Counted from the stretch's first letter, positions 1 through 9,666 are shown. The stretch is 64,000 nt of DNA from Synechococcales cyanobacterium GL140_1_metabat_312 (GCA_025351345.1 JANXWB010000028.1:1-64000); one strand, 5' to 3'. Program-made: numbers and translations. Notes: a model not told the origin generated them from the sequence alone.

Positions 1-115
1 GTCGAATGCCTGGATGGAACGCTGTAATATATTAGTAAAGAACATTGAGAAATGCGACGACAAAAATGAATCTCTGTTTCGTTAGGTTAATGATAAAGCG
101 GCTTTCAGCCTCTGA

Positions 116-464
116 CTAAAATGTCAAATGGGTTCTATAAATAACAATCTTCACTTGTTCACGAATCCTAGAATCTAAGATCTCCATCGCTCGGTTTTGT
201 TTAGGGCGAAGATTAACCATAGATTCATAAAAAATGTCTTGAGAAAGTGGGTTCCAGCTTGCCCCCCCAGATATCATGTTGCTGACTGCCATTTTCCAGA
301 AGCAAATCTTCACAGTCAGAATGCATCTCGCCACCGCCCGCTAAACATTGGAGGCGAAGGTCTACAGATGTTTTGATATAAAACCGATTAGCTTGCAACA
401 TCTCTGTGATTTGCGCTGAGGTAGCAGGTTTAGATAGAAGGTGAATAATCACCAGAAATCTCAA
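116..464 (-). pseudogene. DUF5674-family protein, broken by a one-base frameshift
   Basis: Two overlapping minus-strand frames (464 down to 225, and 334 down to 116) join into one protein of about 115 residues that resembles DUF5674, a small cyanobacterial family of unknown function. The first frame carries the family-like stretch with LAGGGEMHSDCE and GSQQHDIWG; the second continues with SWNPLSQ and the RPKQNRAMEI segment. The break lies in a run of seven C (262-268). Six C would give an uninterrupted DIWGASWNP. This is either a real +1 frameshift or an error in the assembled homopolymer. The start Met at 464 gives the usual family N-terminus. No function is known; the gene sits beside other decayed DNA. 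Confidence 0.7.
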
Positions 465-502
465 CTGAAAATAGGTGCCTCTACTATACCAACTTCTTTT
501 AG

Positions 503-694
503 GACTGGCGGCTCGTCAAAAAAATCGGACTTGGCAGCCACACCAACGGAGTCATCGACGAAACCCAACGAGCCAACCTCCGAGCCGAACTCGACGGCAT
601 CATCGCCCACCTCTATCACCTCACCGAAATAGTCTGCGAGATCATAGTCATATCACTTTGTCGAAGATATATGATGTCTCCGCAATCTAAGTGA
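503..694 (+). pseudogene. C-terminal remnant of an Eco57I/type-ISP-like DNA methyltransferase
   Basis: The frame running from just after the TAG at 500-502 to the TGA at 692 encodes about 63 residues without a sensible start. Its middle reads RAELDGIIAHLYHLTE (about 569-616), which is the characteristic tail motif of large adenine-specific DNA methyltransferases of restriction, ISP and BREX-type systems, where it normally continues into an EEF..IL segment. Here it diverges straight after the motif. Everything upstream that would make up the catalytic domain is missing, so this is a leftover scrap of a lost restriction-modification gene. Two other open frames over the same DNA have no recognisable content. 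Confidence 0.55.
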
Positions 695-741
695 GAATGC
701 TATGGTACTAGGTAGCCTTTTCACTTAAATCCAAACGCACA

Positions 742-2205
742 ATGCCATCCACATCGCCATCCACATCGCAGCACGATCCCATTCATGTCATTGGCGGTGG
801 ACTCGCTGGGACCGAAGCCGCTTGGCAGATTGCTCAAGCAGGTGTTCCGGTGGTATTACATGAGATGCGTCCCTTAGTGAAGAGTCCCGCCCATCACAGT
901 GAGCATTTGGCCGAGTTAGTCTGTAGTAATTCTTTTGGGGCGCAGTCACCCGATCGGGCCTCAGGACTGGTGCATGAAGAACTGCGACGGTTGGGATCAA
1001 TTGTGATGCAGAAAGCCGATGAACATCATGTTCCGGCGGGCGGAGCGTTGGCGGTCGATCGAGGCGTCTTTGGTAATGATTTAACCCAGACTTTAGCCAG
1101 TCATCCATTAATTGAATTACGACGCGGCGAAGTACAGTCGATTCCTTCTGATGGTGTCGTGGTATTGACGACGGGACCGCTGACGACCGATGCACTAGCC
1201 GATGATTTACGGCGGGTGACGGGCATGGAATATATGAGCTTTTTTGATGCGGCAAGTCCGATCGTTGTGGGTGAATCAATTAATTGGGATGTCGCGTTTT
1301 TGGCCTCACGGTACGATCGGGGTGAGGCGGCTTATTTGAATTGTCCGATGGATAAGCCCCAGTATTTATCCTTTTGGCAGGCTCTATGTGCAGCCGAACA
1401 GGCAGAATTGAAAGACTTTGAACGAGAAACAGCAAAATTTTTTGAAGCCTGTTTACCAATAGAGGAAATGGGAAAACGGGGCGAAGATACCATGCGTTAT
1501 GGTCCCCTCAAACCTGTGGGCTTGTTTGATGCGCGCAATGGTGATTTTAAAGAAAATAAAGAATTACGCCCCTATGCCGTGGTTCAACTTCGCCAGGAAG
1601 ATAAGGCGGGGCAGCTTTGGAATATGGTCGGTTTTCAAACCAATCTGAAATGGGGTGAACAAAAGCGCGTATTTCAGATGATTCCGGGATTGGAAAATGC
1701 GGAGTTTGTGAGAATGGGCGTGATGCACCGCAATACTTTCATCAACTCACCCGAGTTACTCCATTCGACGCTTCAGTTTAAATCGCGGCCAAGTCTGTTT
1801 ACCGCTGGCCAAATTAGTGGGACCGAAGGCTATACGGCGGCGAGTGCGGGCGGCTGGTTGGCAGGAACCAATGCGGCGCGATTTGTGTTGGGCAAAGACC
1901 CGATCGCGTTGCCTGTTACCACCATGATGGGAGCATTATTTGAATTCATTAGTTCTGCATCGCCGAAGCATTTCCAGCCAATGCCGCCCAACTTTGGCAT
2001 CCTACCGACATTACCCACTAAAGTACGGAGCAAGCAAGAGCGCTATGGTCAGTACCGCGATCGATCCTTTAGTGATTTGGCCGAGTGGGCGACCCAGAAC
2101 CAAGTTAAGCTGCATCCAACCCGCTATGCAGAACTCACCCAAGAGGCATTGACACAAGAAATATTGGCACAAAAAGCCCAGATAGAACTTCCACTGTCTG
2201 CATAG
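742..2205 (+). CDS. trmFO: TrmFO, folate/FAD-dependent tRNA (uracil-54-C5)-methyltransferase
   Basis: TrmFO makes ribothymidine at position 54 of the tRNA T-loop in the cytoplasm, using methylene-tetrahydrofolate and FADH2 in place of S-adenosylmethionine. The 487-residue protein has the FAD-binding [12 protein letters not shown] near residues 18-29, the conserved [11 protein letters not shown] with Cys61, and the C-terminal FAD segment [19 protein letters not shown] near 364-382. Length fits cyanobacterial TrmFO, slightly longer than the ~440-residue Gram-positive form. The start at 742 is the first ATG; the first ten residues are low-complexity Ser/Thr/Pro and could be partly leader. It stands alone on this strand with a 315-bp spacer downstream. 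Confidence 0.95.
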   Translation: MPSTSPSTSQHDPIHVIGGGLAGTEAAWQIAQAGVPVVLHEMRPLVKSPAHHSEHLAELVCSNSFGAQSPDRASGLVHEELRRLGSIVMQKADEHHVPAGGALAVDRGVFGNDLTQTLASHPLIELRRGEVQSIPSDGVVVLTTGPLTTDALADDLRRVTGMEYMSFFDAASPIVVGESINWDVAFLASRYDRGEAAYLNCPMDKPQYLSFWQALCAAEQAELKDFERETAKFFEACLPIEEMGKRGEDTMRYGPLKPVGLFDARNGDFKENKELRPYAVVQLRQEDKAGQLWNMVGFQTNLKWGEQKRVFQMIPGLENAEFVRMGVMHRNTFINSPELLHSTLQFKSRPSLFTAGQISGTEGYTAASAGGWLAGTNAARFVLGKDPIALPVTTMMGALFEFISSASPKHFQPMPPNFGILPTLPTKVRSKQERYGQYRDRSFSDLAEWATQNQVKLHPTRYAELTQEALTQEILAQKAQIELPLSA

Positions 2206-2520
2206 ATTATGACTGGGGGTTGGTTCAGTTATTCTTATTGGCAAACGCAATTGCGAGCTGGGCGAATTGCTTCCTGAATTGATGTCTCAACTCTTCAAGA
2301 TAATCTTCAAGATAAATTGATGTCTAAATTGTTCAAGATAACTTGTTGGCCGGGAACTTGATCTGTCACCTAAGATTCATATTAGGCAGAACCGACTGTG
2401 CTAGTATTCTGTGACAGTTTGAGGCGGTTGACAGGTTTAAATACCGGGTTTTTGCCCTTGTGCTTGGCTCAGTTATAACTTCGAGACTTATTATTTTGTG
2501 GTGGTAGAGGAGTAACAAAC
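2206..2520. repeat. Intergenic spacer with a degenerate 38-bp direct repeat
   Basis: No gene is visible in these 315 bases. Positions 2277-2303 and 2315-2341 are two copies of a 27-base unit (38 bp apart) that share AATTGATGTCT at the left and TTCAAGATAA at the right. A further TCTTCAAGATA lies between them. The rest is probably the promoter region of the downstream oxidoreductase, whose ribosome-binding sequence GAGGAG lies at 2507-2512. Confidence 0.5.
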
Positions 2521-3615
2521 GTGACGAAGCGATTCATGGGGGATTCTACGATCTTGCCTCATAAAACCTATCCAGAACCAGTCCGCGTGGGGGTTGTGGG
2601 TATTGGGAATATGGGCCAGCATCATGTCCGGGTTTTGAGTCTGATGAAAGACATCAAACTTGTGGGCATTTCGGATGTGAATGTCGATCGTGGAATTGAT
2701 ACGGCCAGTCGGTATCAAACGCATTTTTTTGAGGATTATCGTGAGTTACTGCTCCATGTGGATGCCGTTTGCATTGCGGTACCGACTCGGTTTCATCATG
2801 CGGTGGGGCTAGCGGCCCTGAAAGCCGGGGTTCATGTTTTGATTGAAAAACCGATCGCGGCGACAATCGCAGAAGCGGAATCGTTGGTGAATGCAGCGGC
2901 TGACATGGGGTGTTTGTTGCAAGTCGGTCACATTGAACGATTTAATCCTGTATTTCAGGAATTGAGCAATGTGTTGAAAACCGAGGAGCTAGTGTCGTTG
3001 GAAGCCCATCGGATGAGTCCTTATAGCGATCGGGCCAATGATGTCTCGGTAGTTTTAGATTTGATGATCCATGATATTGACCTCTGTCTAGAACTGGCAA
3101 ACTCGCCCGTCGTGAGATTGACGGCCAGTGGCAGCCGTGCCAGCCAAACGTCGCAATATTTGGACTATGTGACGGCGACATTAGGGTTTGCCAATGGCAT
3201 TGTAGCGACATTGACAGCCAGTAAGATTACCCATCGTAAAATACGTCGGATTTCGGCCCATTCAAAACGATCGCTAACAGAAGCTGACTTTCTAAACAAT
3301 GAAATTCAAATTCATCGATCGAGTACCGGAATTCCGTCGGGTCTTAGCCCCACTAGTTTTTCTCGGCCTACCTTGTATCGTCAAGATGGCATTGTTGAAA
3401 AAGTTGCGATCGGTCGGGTGGAGCCGCTATATGCAGAACTTGAACACTTTGTCGCTTGTGTGCGCGGTGGACTGCCTCCATTCGTAGGTGGGGAACAGGC
3501 GTTGAAGGCATTGCGATTGGCCAGTCTGATTGAACAAATGGCAATGGATGGTCAAGTTTGGCATCCGGTGGAGCTTGATTCGGTTGCAATTGAAACCCCG
3601 ATGATGGCGGTCTAA
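2521..3615 (+). CDS. Gfo/Idh/MocA-family NAD(P)-dependent oxidoreductase
   Basis: This 364-residue protein belongs to the Gfo/Idh/MocA family of sugar- or cyclitol-type dehydrogenases. The N-terminal Rossmann fold shows VGVVGIGNMG (GxGxxG at 27-32), followed by the family's EKP motif (EKPIAATIAEAE, Glu109-Lys110-Pro111) and the MIHDIDLC segment near 183-186, where the catalytic region normally lies. The start is a GTG at 2521, chosen because GAGGAGTAAC lies just upstream and no better Met precedes the Rossmann strand. The substrate cannot be told from sequence. Members close to nucleotide-sugar 3-dehydrogenases share this GNMG signature, but the neighbours here (trmFO, a GNAT) do not point to a sugar pathway. 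Confidence 0.85.
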   Translation: MTKRFMGDSTILPHKTYPEPVRVGVVGIGNMGQHHVRVLSLMKDIKLVGISDVNVDRGIDTASRYQTHFFEDYRELLLHVDAVCIAVPTRFHHAVGLAALKAGVHVLIEKPIAATIAEAESLVNAAADMGCLLQVGHIERFNPVFQELSNVLKTEELVSLEAHRMSPYSDRANDVSVVLDLMIHDIDLCLELANSPVVRLTASGSRASQTSQYLDYVTATLGFANGIVATLTASKITHRKIRRISAHSKRSLTEADFLNNEIQIHRSSTGIPSGLSPTSFSRPTLYRQDGIVEKVAIGRVEPLYAELEHFVACVRGGLPPFVGGEQALKALRLASLIEQMAMDGQVWHPVELDSVAIETPMMAV

Positions 3616-3717
3616 GTAGGATTAGATCGGTCTTACTTGGCAGTCTTATTTGTCCCGAGAAGACCGATCGTAATTTTTTGGATTAATCATCTCGTTATTT
3701 GATTTATCAATGATGCT

Positions 3718-4281
3718 ATGGCAGTGACTCTGTATACGCCACGCTTGATTGTTCGGCTGGCAACCCAAGAAGATATTCCCGCAATTGTGGCGCATTTAGT
3801 CGAAAATCGTGATTTTTTAGTGCCCTTTGAACCCATTCGTCCGTCAGATTTTTACGATCGGAGCTATTGGCGGCAGCAGGTGATTCGCAGCTTTCAACAA
3901 CTTCAGGCAGGCCATGCGCTGCGATTATTTATATTTGAACGAGATGCACCGAAAGTAGTAATCGGTAGTATTAATTTTAATAATTTCATTTACTATCCGT
4001 TTTATTGTTGTAGTCTGGGCTATAGCATCGCTGAATCAAAGCAAGGAATGGGATTGATGCGAGAGGCATTGACCGTCAGTATTGTCCATGTATTCAATGC
4101 CATGGATTGCCACCGAATTCAGGCTAACTATATGCCCCGAAATCATCGTAGTGGTAGTCTTTTGAAGGGCTTAGGTTTCACGGTGGAGGGAGAAGCAAAG
4201 GATTATCTGTTGATTCATGGGGTGTGGGAAGATCATGTATTGACAAGTTTGACAAATTTGAATTGGAGGGCGACGGGCTAA
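3718..4281 (+). CDS. GNAT-family N-acetyltransferase, RimJ/RimL type
   Basis: The 187-residue protein resembles the RimJ/RimL group of acetyl-CoA-dependent N-acetyltransferases, which acetylate protein N-termini or small amines. It opens with a [15 protein letters not shown] strand-helix. The acetyl-CoA loop appears as [13 protein letters not shown] (family consensus QGxGxxxEA), and the C-terminal [23 protein letters not shown] matches the RimJ signature with the N-x-x-S pair. Ala/Gly substitutions in the loop are mild, so it is probably active. The start ATG at 3718 follows a 100-bp spacer. The stop falls 29 bases before the chosen mnmE start, so the two may be co-transcribed. The target is unknown. 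Confidence 0.85.
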   Translation: MAVTLYTPRLIVRLATQEDIPAIVAHLVENRDFLVPFEPIRPSDFYDRSYWRQQVIRSFQQLQAGHALRLFIFERDAPKVVIGSINFNNFIYYPFYCCSLGYSIAESKQGMGLMREALTVSIVHVFNAMDCHRIQANYMPRNHRSGSLLKGLGFTVEGEAKDYLLIHGVWEDHVLTSLTNLNWRATG

Positions 4282-4310
4282 TAATAGATGAGCAGAAATC
4301 GGTAAGCGCA

Positions 4311-5780
4311 ATGTTTTCAATGTTAAAGTTTTCAGAATCTAAGTCTTCAGAGTCTAATTTTATTCAAGGTATTACCATTGCCGCGATCGCAACCGCCATT
4401 GTTCCTGAACAGGGAAGCGTAGGAATTGTCCGCCTGTCTGGAGCGGAGGCACTTGCGATCGCACAGGTTATTTTCAAGGCTCCAGGTCAACAGAAATGGG
4501 AAAGCCATCGAATTTTGTATGGCTATATTATCAATCCCAAAACAAATGAACGGATTGATGAAGCATTACTCATGATTATGCTGGCTCCGCGATCGTATAC
4601 AAAAGAAGATGTTGTAGAGTTTCATTGTCATGGCGGAATGATTGCAGTCCAGCGAGTTTTGCAATTGTGCATTGAATCTGGGGCAAGGTTAGCGCAACCG
4701 GGAGAATTTACGCTGCGGGCTTTTTTAAATGGGCGTTTGGATTTAACCCAGGCGGAAAGTATTTCAGATTTGGTGGGTGCAAAGTCTCCGCAAGCGGCAG
4801 CGACCGCATTGGCTGGAATTCAGGGAAAACTTGCTCAACCCATTCGAGAGGTCCGATCGGTTTGTTTAGATATCTTGGCCGAAGTTGAAGCCCGAATTGA
4901 TTTTGAGGATGATTTACCAGCGCTTCAACTCCAAAGTATTCAGATTAGTTTGAACAATGGTATTGCACAAATCACTGAAATTCTGAATACAGCCGATCGC
5001 GGTGAACTCTTACGAACAGGATTAAAAGTTGCGATTGTTGGTCGGCCCAATGTTGGGAAATCGAGTTTGTTAAATGCATGGAGTCGGTGCGATCGGGCCA
5101 TTGTTACGGATTTGCCGGGGACAACGCGGGATGTCGTGGAGTCTCAGCTGGTCGTGGGCGGAATTCCGATTCAGGTTTTAGATACAGCAGGAATTCGGGA
5201 AACCGACGATCGGGTCGAAAGCATTGGGGTCGAACGATCGCGTAAAGCAGCGCTAGAAGCGGATTTGGTATTATTTACAATAGCCACAGATCAAGGTTGG
5301 ACGGCTGAAGAAGATGCCATTTACGATCAGATTAAGACGCGATCGTTGATCTTTGTGATTAATAAGGTGGATTTAGATGGCGCGGAAATGGTGATCGAGA
5401 AGATTCATAATTTGACCCAAGGACGAGCAGCTATTGTGCAAACGATCGTTCAAACCGTTGCTCAAACAATAGGAGAAACAGCAGCAGAAAAGACTGTAGG
5501 CATTGAAGAACTTGAACAAGCTATTTTGCGTACCGTTAATCAAGGAACGACGCAACTTGGGAATTTGGATTTTGCCATTAATCAACGTCAATCCAGTGCG
5601 CTGATCAATGCAAAGACAGCCCTTGAACAGGTGCAAGTTACTATAGACAACCAACTTCCCTTAGATTTTTGGACTATTGATTTGCGCGGTGCGGCCCAAG
5701 CGTTGGGTGAAATTTTAGGCGAAGATGTAACGGAATCAGTGCTCGATCGGATTTTCAGTCGCTTCTGTATTGGCAAATAA
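4311..5780 (+). CDS. mnmE: MnmE, tRNA uridine-34 5-carboxymethylaminomethyl modification GTPase
   Basis: MnmE works with MnmG to modify the wobble uridine of certain tRNAs. The N-terminal folate-binding domain (about residues 20-140) begins [20 protein letters not shown]. The G domain has the P-loop GRPNVGKSS near residue 244, the K-loop [12 protein letters not shown] and NKVD. The protein ends in the invariant CIGK, whose Cys is catalytically important in this family. The open frame extends upstream to 4224 inside the preceding gene, but the family N-terminus favours ATG 4311 (489 residues). An unusual Gln/Thr-rich insertion ([14 protein letters not shown]) lies after the NKVD strand. The last four codons are tandemly repeated downstream (see the repeat at 5769). 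Confidence 0.95.
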   Translation: MFSMLKFSESKSSESNFIQGITIAAIATAIVPEQGSVGIVRLSGAEALAIAQVIFKAPGQQKWESHRILYGYIINPKTNERIDEALLMIMLAPRSYTKEDVVEFHCHGGMIAVQRVLQLCIESGARLAQPGEFTLRAFLNGRLDLTQAESISDLVGAKSPQAAATALAGIQGKLAQPIREVRSVCLDILAEVEARIDFEDDLPALQLQSIQISLNNGIAQITEILNTADRGELLRTGLKVAIVGRPNVGKSSLLNAWSRCDRAIVTDLPGTTRDVVESQLVVGGIPIQVLDTAGIRETDDRVESIGVERSRKAALEADLVLFTIATDQGWTAEEDAIYDQIKTRSLIFVINKVDLDGAEMVIEKIHNLTQGRAAIVQTIVQTVAQTIGETAAEKTVGIEELEQAILRTVNQGTTQLGNLDFAINQRQSSALINAKTALEQVQVTIDNQLPLDFWTIDLRGAAQALGEILGEDVTESVLDRIFSRFCIGK

Positions 5781-5804
5781 ATTGGTAAATAAATTGGTAA
5801 ATAA
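5769..5804 (+). repeat. Three tandem 12-bp copies of the mnmE terminal codons
   Basis: The unit ATTGGyAAATAA occurs at 5769-5780, 5781-5792 and 5793-5804, followed by a partial ATTGAG. The first copy encodes the last three residues of MnmE (Ile-Gly-Lys) plus the stop. The two extra copies repeat IGK-stop in the same frame, so they do not change the protein but add two further in-frame stops. Confidence 0.9.
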
Positions 5805-5902
5805 ATTGAGGTGTAGAAAACCCTATCAACTTCAAAGATCTTTAAGCGAAGGTTAACCCCTATACTGATATTTTCTCACTGGACATCCTAAGGACTTTCT
5901 TT

Positions 5903-7375
5903 ATGTTCCCGACTGAAGATTTGCTTGTTGCCAACCATGAACATCCGGACAAGCCCGAAGAAGCTTGTGGAGTTTTTGGTGTATTTTCCCCTGGGGAAGA
6001 TGTTGCAAAGCTGGCGTATTTTGGTTTGTTTGCACTTCAGCATCGGGGACAGGAGTCGAGTGGGATTGCAACTTTTGATGACAACAAAATGGTGCATCTC
6101 CATAAAGATATGGGGCTAGTCGCTCAGGTTTTTAATGAGACTATTTTGAATGCGCTACCGGGACCGATGGGCGTGGGACATACGCGGTATTCGACCACGG
6201 GTTCAAGTCGTGCCGTGAATGCCCAGCCTGCGGTTGTGAAGACAAGTCGGGGTTCCCTGGCTTTGGCCCATAACGGGAATTTGGTGAATACTGCCACCTT
6301 GCATGGGGAGTTGTTGGAGCGTAGCCATAATCTCTTAACGACGACAGATTCAGAAATGATTGCTGTAGCGATCGGGGAGGCGGTGGATGATGGTGCGGAT
6401 TGGACGACCGCGATCGCTACAGCCTGCAAGCGATCGGTTGGGGCCTTTAGTTTGGTGATCGGGACTCCGGATGCGCTGTACGGAACAAGGGATTCAAATG
6501 GAGTGCGGCCTTTGGTCATTGGAACGTTGCCACGGGAGCATCCGACGGATCCAATTCGCTATGCATTAGCTTCAGAGACCTGTGGATTAGATATTGTTGG
6601 AGCGGATTTTGTTCGAGATGTAGAGCCGGGTGAGCTGGTTTGCATTACGAAAACTGGAATTACTTCAACGCGATGGGCGGAAAAAGTCGATCATAAACTC
6701 TGCATTTTTGAAATGATTTATTTTGCACGGCCTGACAGTGTGATGAATGAGGAAACGCTGTATACCTATCGGATGCGAATTGGTCGGCAGTTGGCCAAAG
6801 AATCGACGATCGATGCCGATATTGTAATTGCAGTCCCCGATTCAGGAATTCCAGCGGCGATCGGCTTCTCTCAGGAATCGGGAATTCCCTATGCTGAAGG
6901 GCTGATTAAAAATCGGTATGTAGGACGGACCTTCATTCAGCCTACTCAAGCCATGCGGGAAGCTGGAATTCGTATGAAGTTAAATCCCCTAAAAGATGTG
7001 CTGAAGGGTAAACGGGTCATTATTGTCGATGATTCAATTGTTCGCGGGACGACTAGCCGAAAGATTGTCAAAGCATTGCGGGATGCGGGTGCAACGGAAG
7101 TTCATATGCGAATTTCGTCGCCGCCCGTGACCCATCCTTGTTTCTATGGCATTGACACCGATAATCAGAGTCAGTTAATTGGGGCAAAAATGACTGTATC
7201 GGAAATTGCAGACCATATCGGTGCGGATTCCCTAGGCTATTTATCTCTGGAGGGAATGCTGAAGACGACCCATCAAGATACAAGCCATTTTTGCTCGGCC
7301 TGTTTTGATGGCAAGTATCCGATCGAGATTCCTGAAGTGCTAAAACGATCGAAGTTGATATTGGAAACAGCGTAA
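5903..7375 (+). CDS. purF: PurF, amidophosphoribosyltransferase
   Basis: PurF commits PRPP to purine synthesis by replacing the pyrophosphate with the amide nitrogen of glutamine. The 490-residue protein starts with a 21-residue propeptide ending PEEA, which would be removed to expose the catalytic Cys22 of CGVFGVFS. The class-II glutaminase domain includes HRGQESSG and HTRYSTTGSS. The phosphoribosyltransferase domain has the PRPP loop VIIVDDSIVRGTT. Cysteines at the C-terminus (HFCSACFDGKYP) fit the iron-sulfur-bearing B. subtilis-type enzyme. ATG 5903 is the natural start. The gene ends at a strong hairpin shared with the convergent gene at 7446. Confidence 0.96.
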   Translation: MFPTEDLLVANHEHPDKPEEACGVFGVFSPGEDVAKLAYFGLFALQHRGQESSGIATFDDNKMVHLHKDMGLVAQVFNETILNALPGPMGVGHTRYSTTGSSRAVNAQPAVVKTSRGSLALAHNGNLVNTATLHGELLERSHNLLTTTDSEMIAVAIGEAVDDGADWTTAIATACKRSVGAFSLVIGTPDALYGTRDSNGVRPLVIGTLPREHPTDPIRYALASETCGLDIVGADFVRDVEPGELVCITKTGITSTRWAEKVDHKLCIFEMIYFARPDSVMNEETLYTYRMRIGRQLAKESTIDADIVIAVPDSGIPAAIGFSQESGIPYAEGLIKNRYVGRTFIQPTQAMREAGIRMKLNPLKDVLKGKRVIIVDDSIVRGTTSRKIVKALRDAGATEVHMRISSPPVTHPCFYGIDTDNQSQLIGAKMTVSEIADHIGADSLGYLSLEGMLKTTHQDTSHFCSACFDGKYPIEIPEVLKRSKLILETA

Positions 7376-7398
7376 GTGGATTAGCTGGAAAATACGTC

Positions 7399-7432
7399 AA
7401 ACTCACGATCGGTAGTTTTCGATCGTGAGTTT
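7399..7432. terminator. Perfect 13-bp inverted repeat between convergent genes
   Basis: AAACTCACGATCG (7399-7411) and CGATCGTGAGTTT (7420-7432) are exact reverse complements around an 8-base loop. The hairpin lies between the ends of purF (+) and the HAS-barrel gene (-), 24 bases after one stop and 13 bases from the other. The A/T-rich ends can serve as a weak U-tract on either strand, so it is probably a bidirectional terminator. The stem contains the CGATCG core common in this genome. Confidence 0.7.
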
Positions 7433-7445
7433 GAATTATCAGATC

Positions 7446-8096
7446 TTACAAATGAACCTGCCCTAAAATCATACATAACCGATCGTAATCGTCTTTCAAG
7501 AGCACATTCAACATTCGTCCCGCCGCCACTAACCAATTACGATCGGCCTTACGCAAACGATACACTTCTCGCAATGTCGCTGCCACCAACGCTTCGACGG
7601 GCGCACCGGATACCTGTAATAAGGTTCGCAAAAAATCCATTGATTCAGTAAATTCTAAAACTTCGTCCGTTGAACAGGCGTGGACCCCTTGATGAATCTG
7701 CGGTGGACGAGGGGGGAGATGTTGAAAGAAGCGGTTGTAGGATTTCTTGTCGGGGAGTTCATAACCAACGATCGCCGATCGAAATTCCGTCTTCAACATT
7801 GCAAAAATTTGAGGTTGCTGTTCGCGCAATTCTTCCAATGACATTCCCAAAGCCCGTGCCCGGTGTACACCGTCAATTGGAGCCGTCGTCGCATGATAGA
7901 CCACGGCATAGATAGTGTTGCCAGACTCTTCATCCCGCGATCGAACCCACGACCCAAAAGGCGGCATCACCGGAAAACCCAAGTCCTCTGGATCAATGCA
8001 CTGCGCCAAGAACTCTGTGGTAGAGGTCTCGACGACCTCGGCAAAGTGAGGTGAAGATCTCACAGCGGGTTCAAATCCTGGCAACGGCAAACGCAT
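7446..8096 (-). CDS. HAS-barrel domain protein, conserved in cyanobacteria
   Basis: A 216-residue protein of a family conserved in cyanobacteria. From memory the N-terminal region (about 15-100, with ETSTTEFLAQC, PPFGSWVRS and YAVVYHATTAPID) is assigned a HAS-barrel fold, the small beta-barrel found at the N-terminus of HerA-type ATPases and ATP synthase subunits. No ATPase domain follows, so this is a stand-alone barrel with a helical tail (VEALVAATLREVYRLRKADRNWLV). The ATG at 8096 overlaps the ndhS stop in a TAATG arrangement, which implies translational coupling. Its function is unknown; linkage to ndhS would be worth testing across genomes. Confidence 0.7.
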   Translation of the reverse strand: MRLPLPGFEPAVRSSPHFAEVVETSTTEFLAQCIDPEDLGFPVMPPFGSWVRSRDEESGNTIYAVVYHATTAPIDGVHRARALGMSLEELREQQPQIFAMLKTEFRSAIVGYELPDKKSYNRFFQHLPPRPPQIHQGVHACSTDEVLEFTESMDFLRTLLQVSGAPVEALVAATLREVYRLRKADRNWLVAAGRMLNVLLKDDYDRLCMILGQVHL

Positions 8097-8296
8097 TATT
8101 TACCCTTCTTAGCCGCCGCCGAGACGACTTCAACGCCTTCGAGTTCAGACATCCTAAACGTCACAAGTTTATCCCACGGTCCTTGTTCAAAAAGTACCGC
8201 AACTCGTCCATCCGTCACGCGCTGCACTAGTCCTTGAAAGCCGTAGTAGGTATCATTGACATTCATCACACGAACAATAGATCCGGGGAAAATCAT
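8096..8296 (-). CDS. ndhS: NdhS, NAD(P)H-quinone oxidoreductase subunit S
   Basis: NdhS is the small SH3-like subunit of the photosynthetic NDH-1 complex on the thylakoid membrane and forms part of the ferredoxin-docking site for cyclic electron flow. The protein is 66 residues: [20 protein letters not shown], then [33 protein letters not shown] and a basic KKGK end, matching the family in full. The open frame extends upstream to 8428, but those 44 residues lack family similarity, so the ATG at 8296 is chosen. Its stop overlaps the start of the HAS-barrel gene by one base, indicating a two-gene operon. Confidence 0.88.
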   Translation of the reverse strand: MIFPGSIVRVMNVNDTYYGFQGLVQRVTDGRVAVLFEQGPWDKLVTFRMSELEGVEVVSAAAKKGK

Positions 8297-8472
8297 AGTA
8301 TTGCCAAATGAATTAACAGATTGAATAGAGACTAGTTTCTTAAAACTTCTCCTAGTTTTTAGTTTAGCCTGTGTTATACCCTTACGAGCATTTGGACCTA
8401 AATTAAGATCTAAATTTCCCCAACTCATCCCGAAGGTGACGATCGAGGGAAATCTAGATCTTAGTATTGACC

Positions 8473-9666
8473 CTAAGGTTTAAGCGCAAAGATTTTCAGA
8501 ATCACCTCTTCCACCACTTTATCCGGTGTCGAAGCGCCAGATGTAATCCCAACGACGAGTTCTCCACCCGGCAACCAGTTCTCAAGCCGTTCTAAATCAC
8601 CTGTCAATGGTTTATGCTCAATGCAATTGCCCGGACCAATCCGATCGCTACTGTCGATGTGAAATGATGGAATAGTCCGATCGACTGAAATTTCCTGCAA
8701 ATGTGTTGTATTAGAAGAGTTATAGCCGCCAATCACCACCATTAAATCTAGTTTTTTCTCAACTAATTCAAACATTGCATCCTGACGCTCTTGAGTGGCA
8801 TCACAAATAGTATTGAAGGCTAGGAAGCGATCGTTCAATTGAGCAGGACCATATTTTTTCATCATGGTGCGCTCGAATATTTTACCAATTTCCTCGGTTT
8901 CGCCTTTGAGCATAGTTGTTTGATTTGCAACCCCGACTCGCTCAAGATCACGATCGGGGTCAAACCCTTGGGACATAGCATTTTTGAATGTAGCTAAAAA
9001 TTCTACTTTATCGCCACCATTGAGAATATAATCTGCAACATATTCAGCTTGCGATCGATTCAAAACAATTAAATATACGCCTGCAAACGAACTTGTGGCG
9101 ACGGTTTCTTCGTGGTTATACTTACCATGAATAATAGAAGTGTGTGTAGTTTTCTTATGCTTCTCAACCGTATTCCAAACTTTGGAAACCCAAGGGCAGG
9201 TGGTATCTACAATCGTACAGCCTCGATCGTTAAGCAATTGCATTTCTTGAACACTCGCTCCAAATGCAGGCAAAATTACCACATCCCCATGGGCAACAGG
9301 CTCAAAATTTTTCTCACCATTCTCAAGTTCAATGAACTGAACATTCATATCCTTCAGTCGTTGATTGACCGATGGGTTATGAATGATTTCGTTGGTGATC
9401 CAAATCCGATCGCTGGGGAAATGCGTTCTTGCCTCATAAGCCATGGCCACGGCCCGCTCCACACCCCAACAAAAGCCAAAAGACTGGGCTAGGTGAATGG
9501 TGACATTACCGCGTTGAAGAATGTAATTCTTGTCACGAATCTCACGAATTAAATCACTTTGATATTCCGTATTCATTACATCCATCGCTTCATTGGTATG
9601 TCCAAAACCGCGACGATGGTAGTTGTCAGAATTATTTAAACTTCGTTTGAATGCTTTAGTATCCAT
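8473..9666 (-). CDS. ispH: IspH, 4-hydroxy-3-methylbut-2-enyl diphosphate reductase
   Basis: IspH is the last enzyme of the MEP pathway and makes isopentenyl and dimethylallyl diphosphate for carotenoids, phytol and quinones. Its [4Fe-4S] cluster is held by three cysteines, seen in [25 protein letters not shown] and [12 protein letters not shown]. The protein is the long cyanobacterial/plant form with an N-terminal extension beginning [13 protein letters not shown] (397 residues). The frame runs on to another ATG at 9732 with a Thr/Asp-rich lead ([15 protein letters not shown]); that lead is low-complexity and absent from relatives I recall, so 9666 is preferred, though 9732 is possible. Confidence 0.93.
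   Translation of the reverse strand: MDTKAFKRSLNNSDNYHRRGFGHTNEAMDVMNTEYQSDLIREIRDKNYILQRGNVTIHLAQSFGFCWGVERAVAMAYEARTHFPSDRIWITNEIIHNPSVNQRLKDMNVQFIELENGEKNFEPVAHGDVVILPAFGASVQEMQLLNDRGCTIVDTTCPWVSKVWNTVEKHKKTTHTSIIHGKYNHEETVATSSFAGVYLIVLNRSQAEYVADYILNGGDKVEFLATFKNAMSQGFDPDRDLERVGVANQTTMLKGETEEIGKIFERTMMKKYGPAQLNDRFLAFNTICDATQERQDAMFELVEKKLDLMVVIGGYNSSNTTHLQEISVDRTIPSFHIDSSDRIGPGNCIEHKPLTGDLERLENWLPGGELVVGITSGASTPDKVVEEVILKIFALKP

Noticed and set aside
788-1279. 163-codon minus-strand frame inside trmFO
   Set aside because: It is the antisense shadow of a fully conserved gene; composition is His/Pro/Arg-rich and no family is recognisable.
8060-8090. tRNA-like GGTTCAAATCC string
   Set aside because: It lies inside the N-terminal codons of the HAS-barrel gene, and no acceptor, D or anticodon arms can be built around it.
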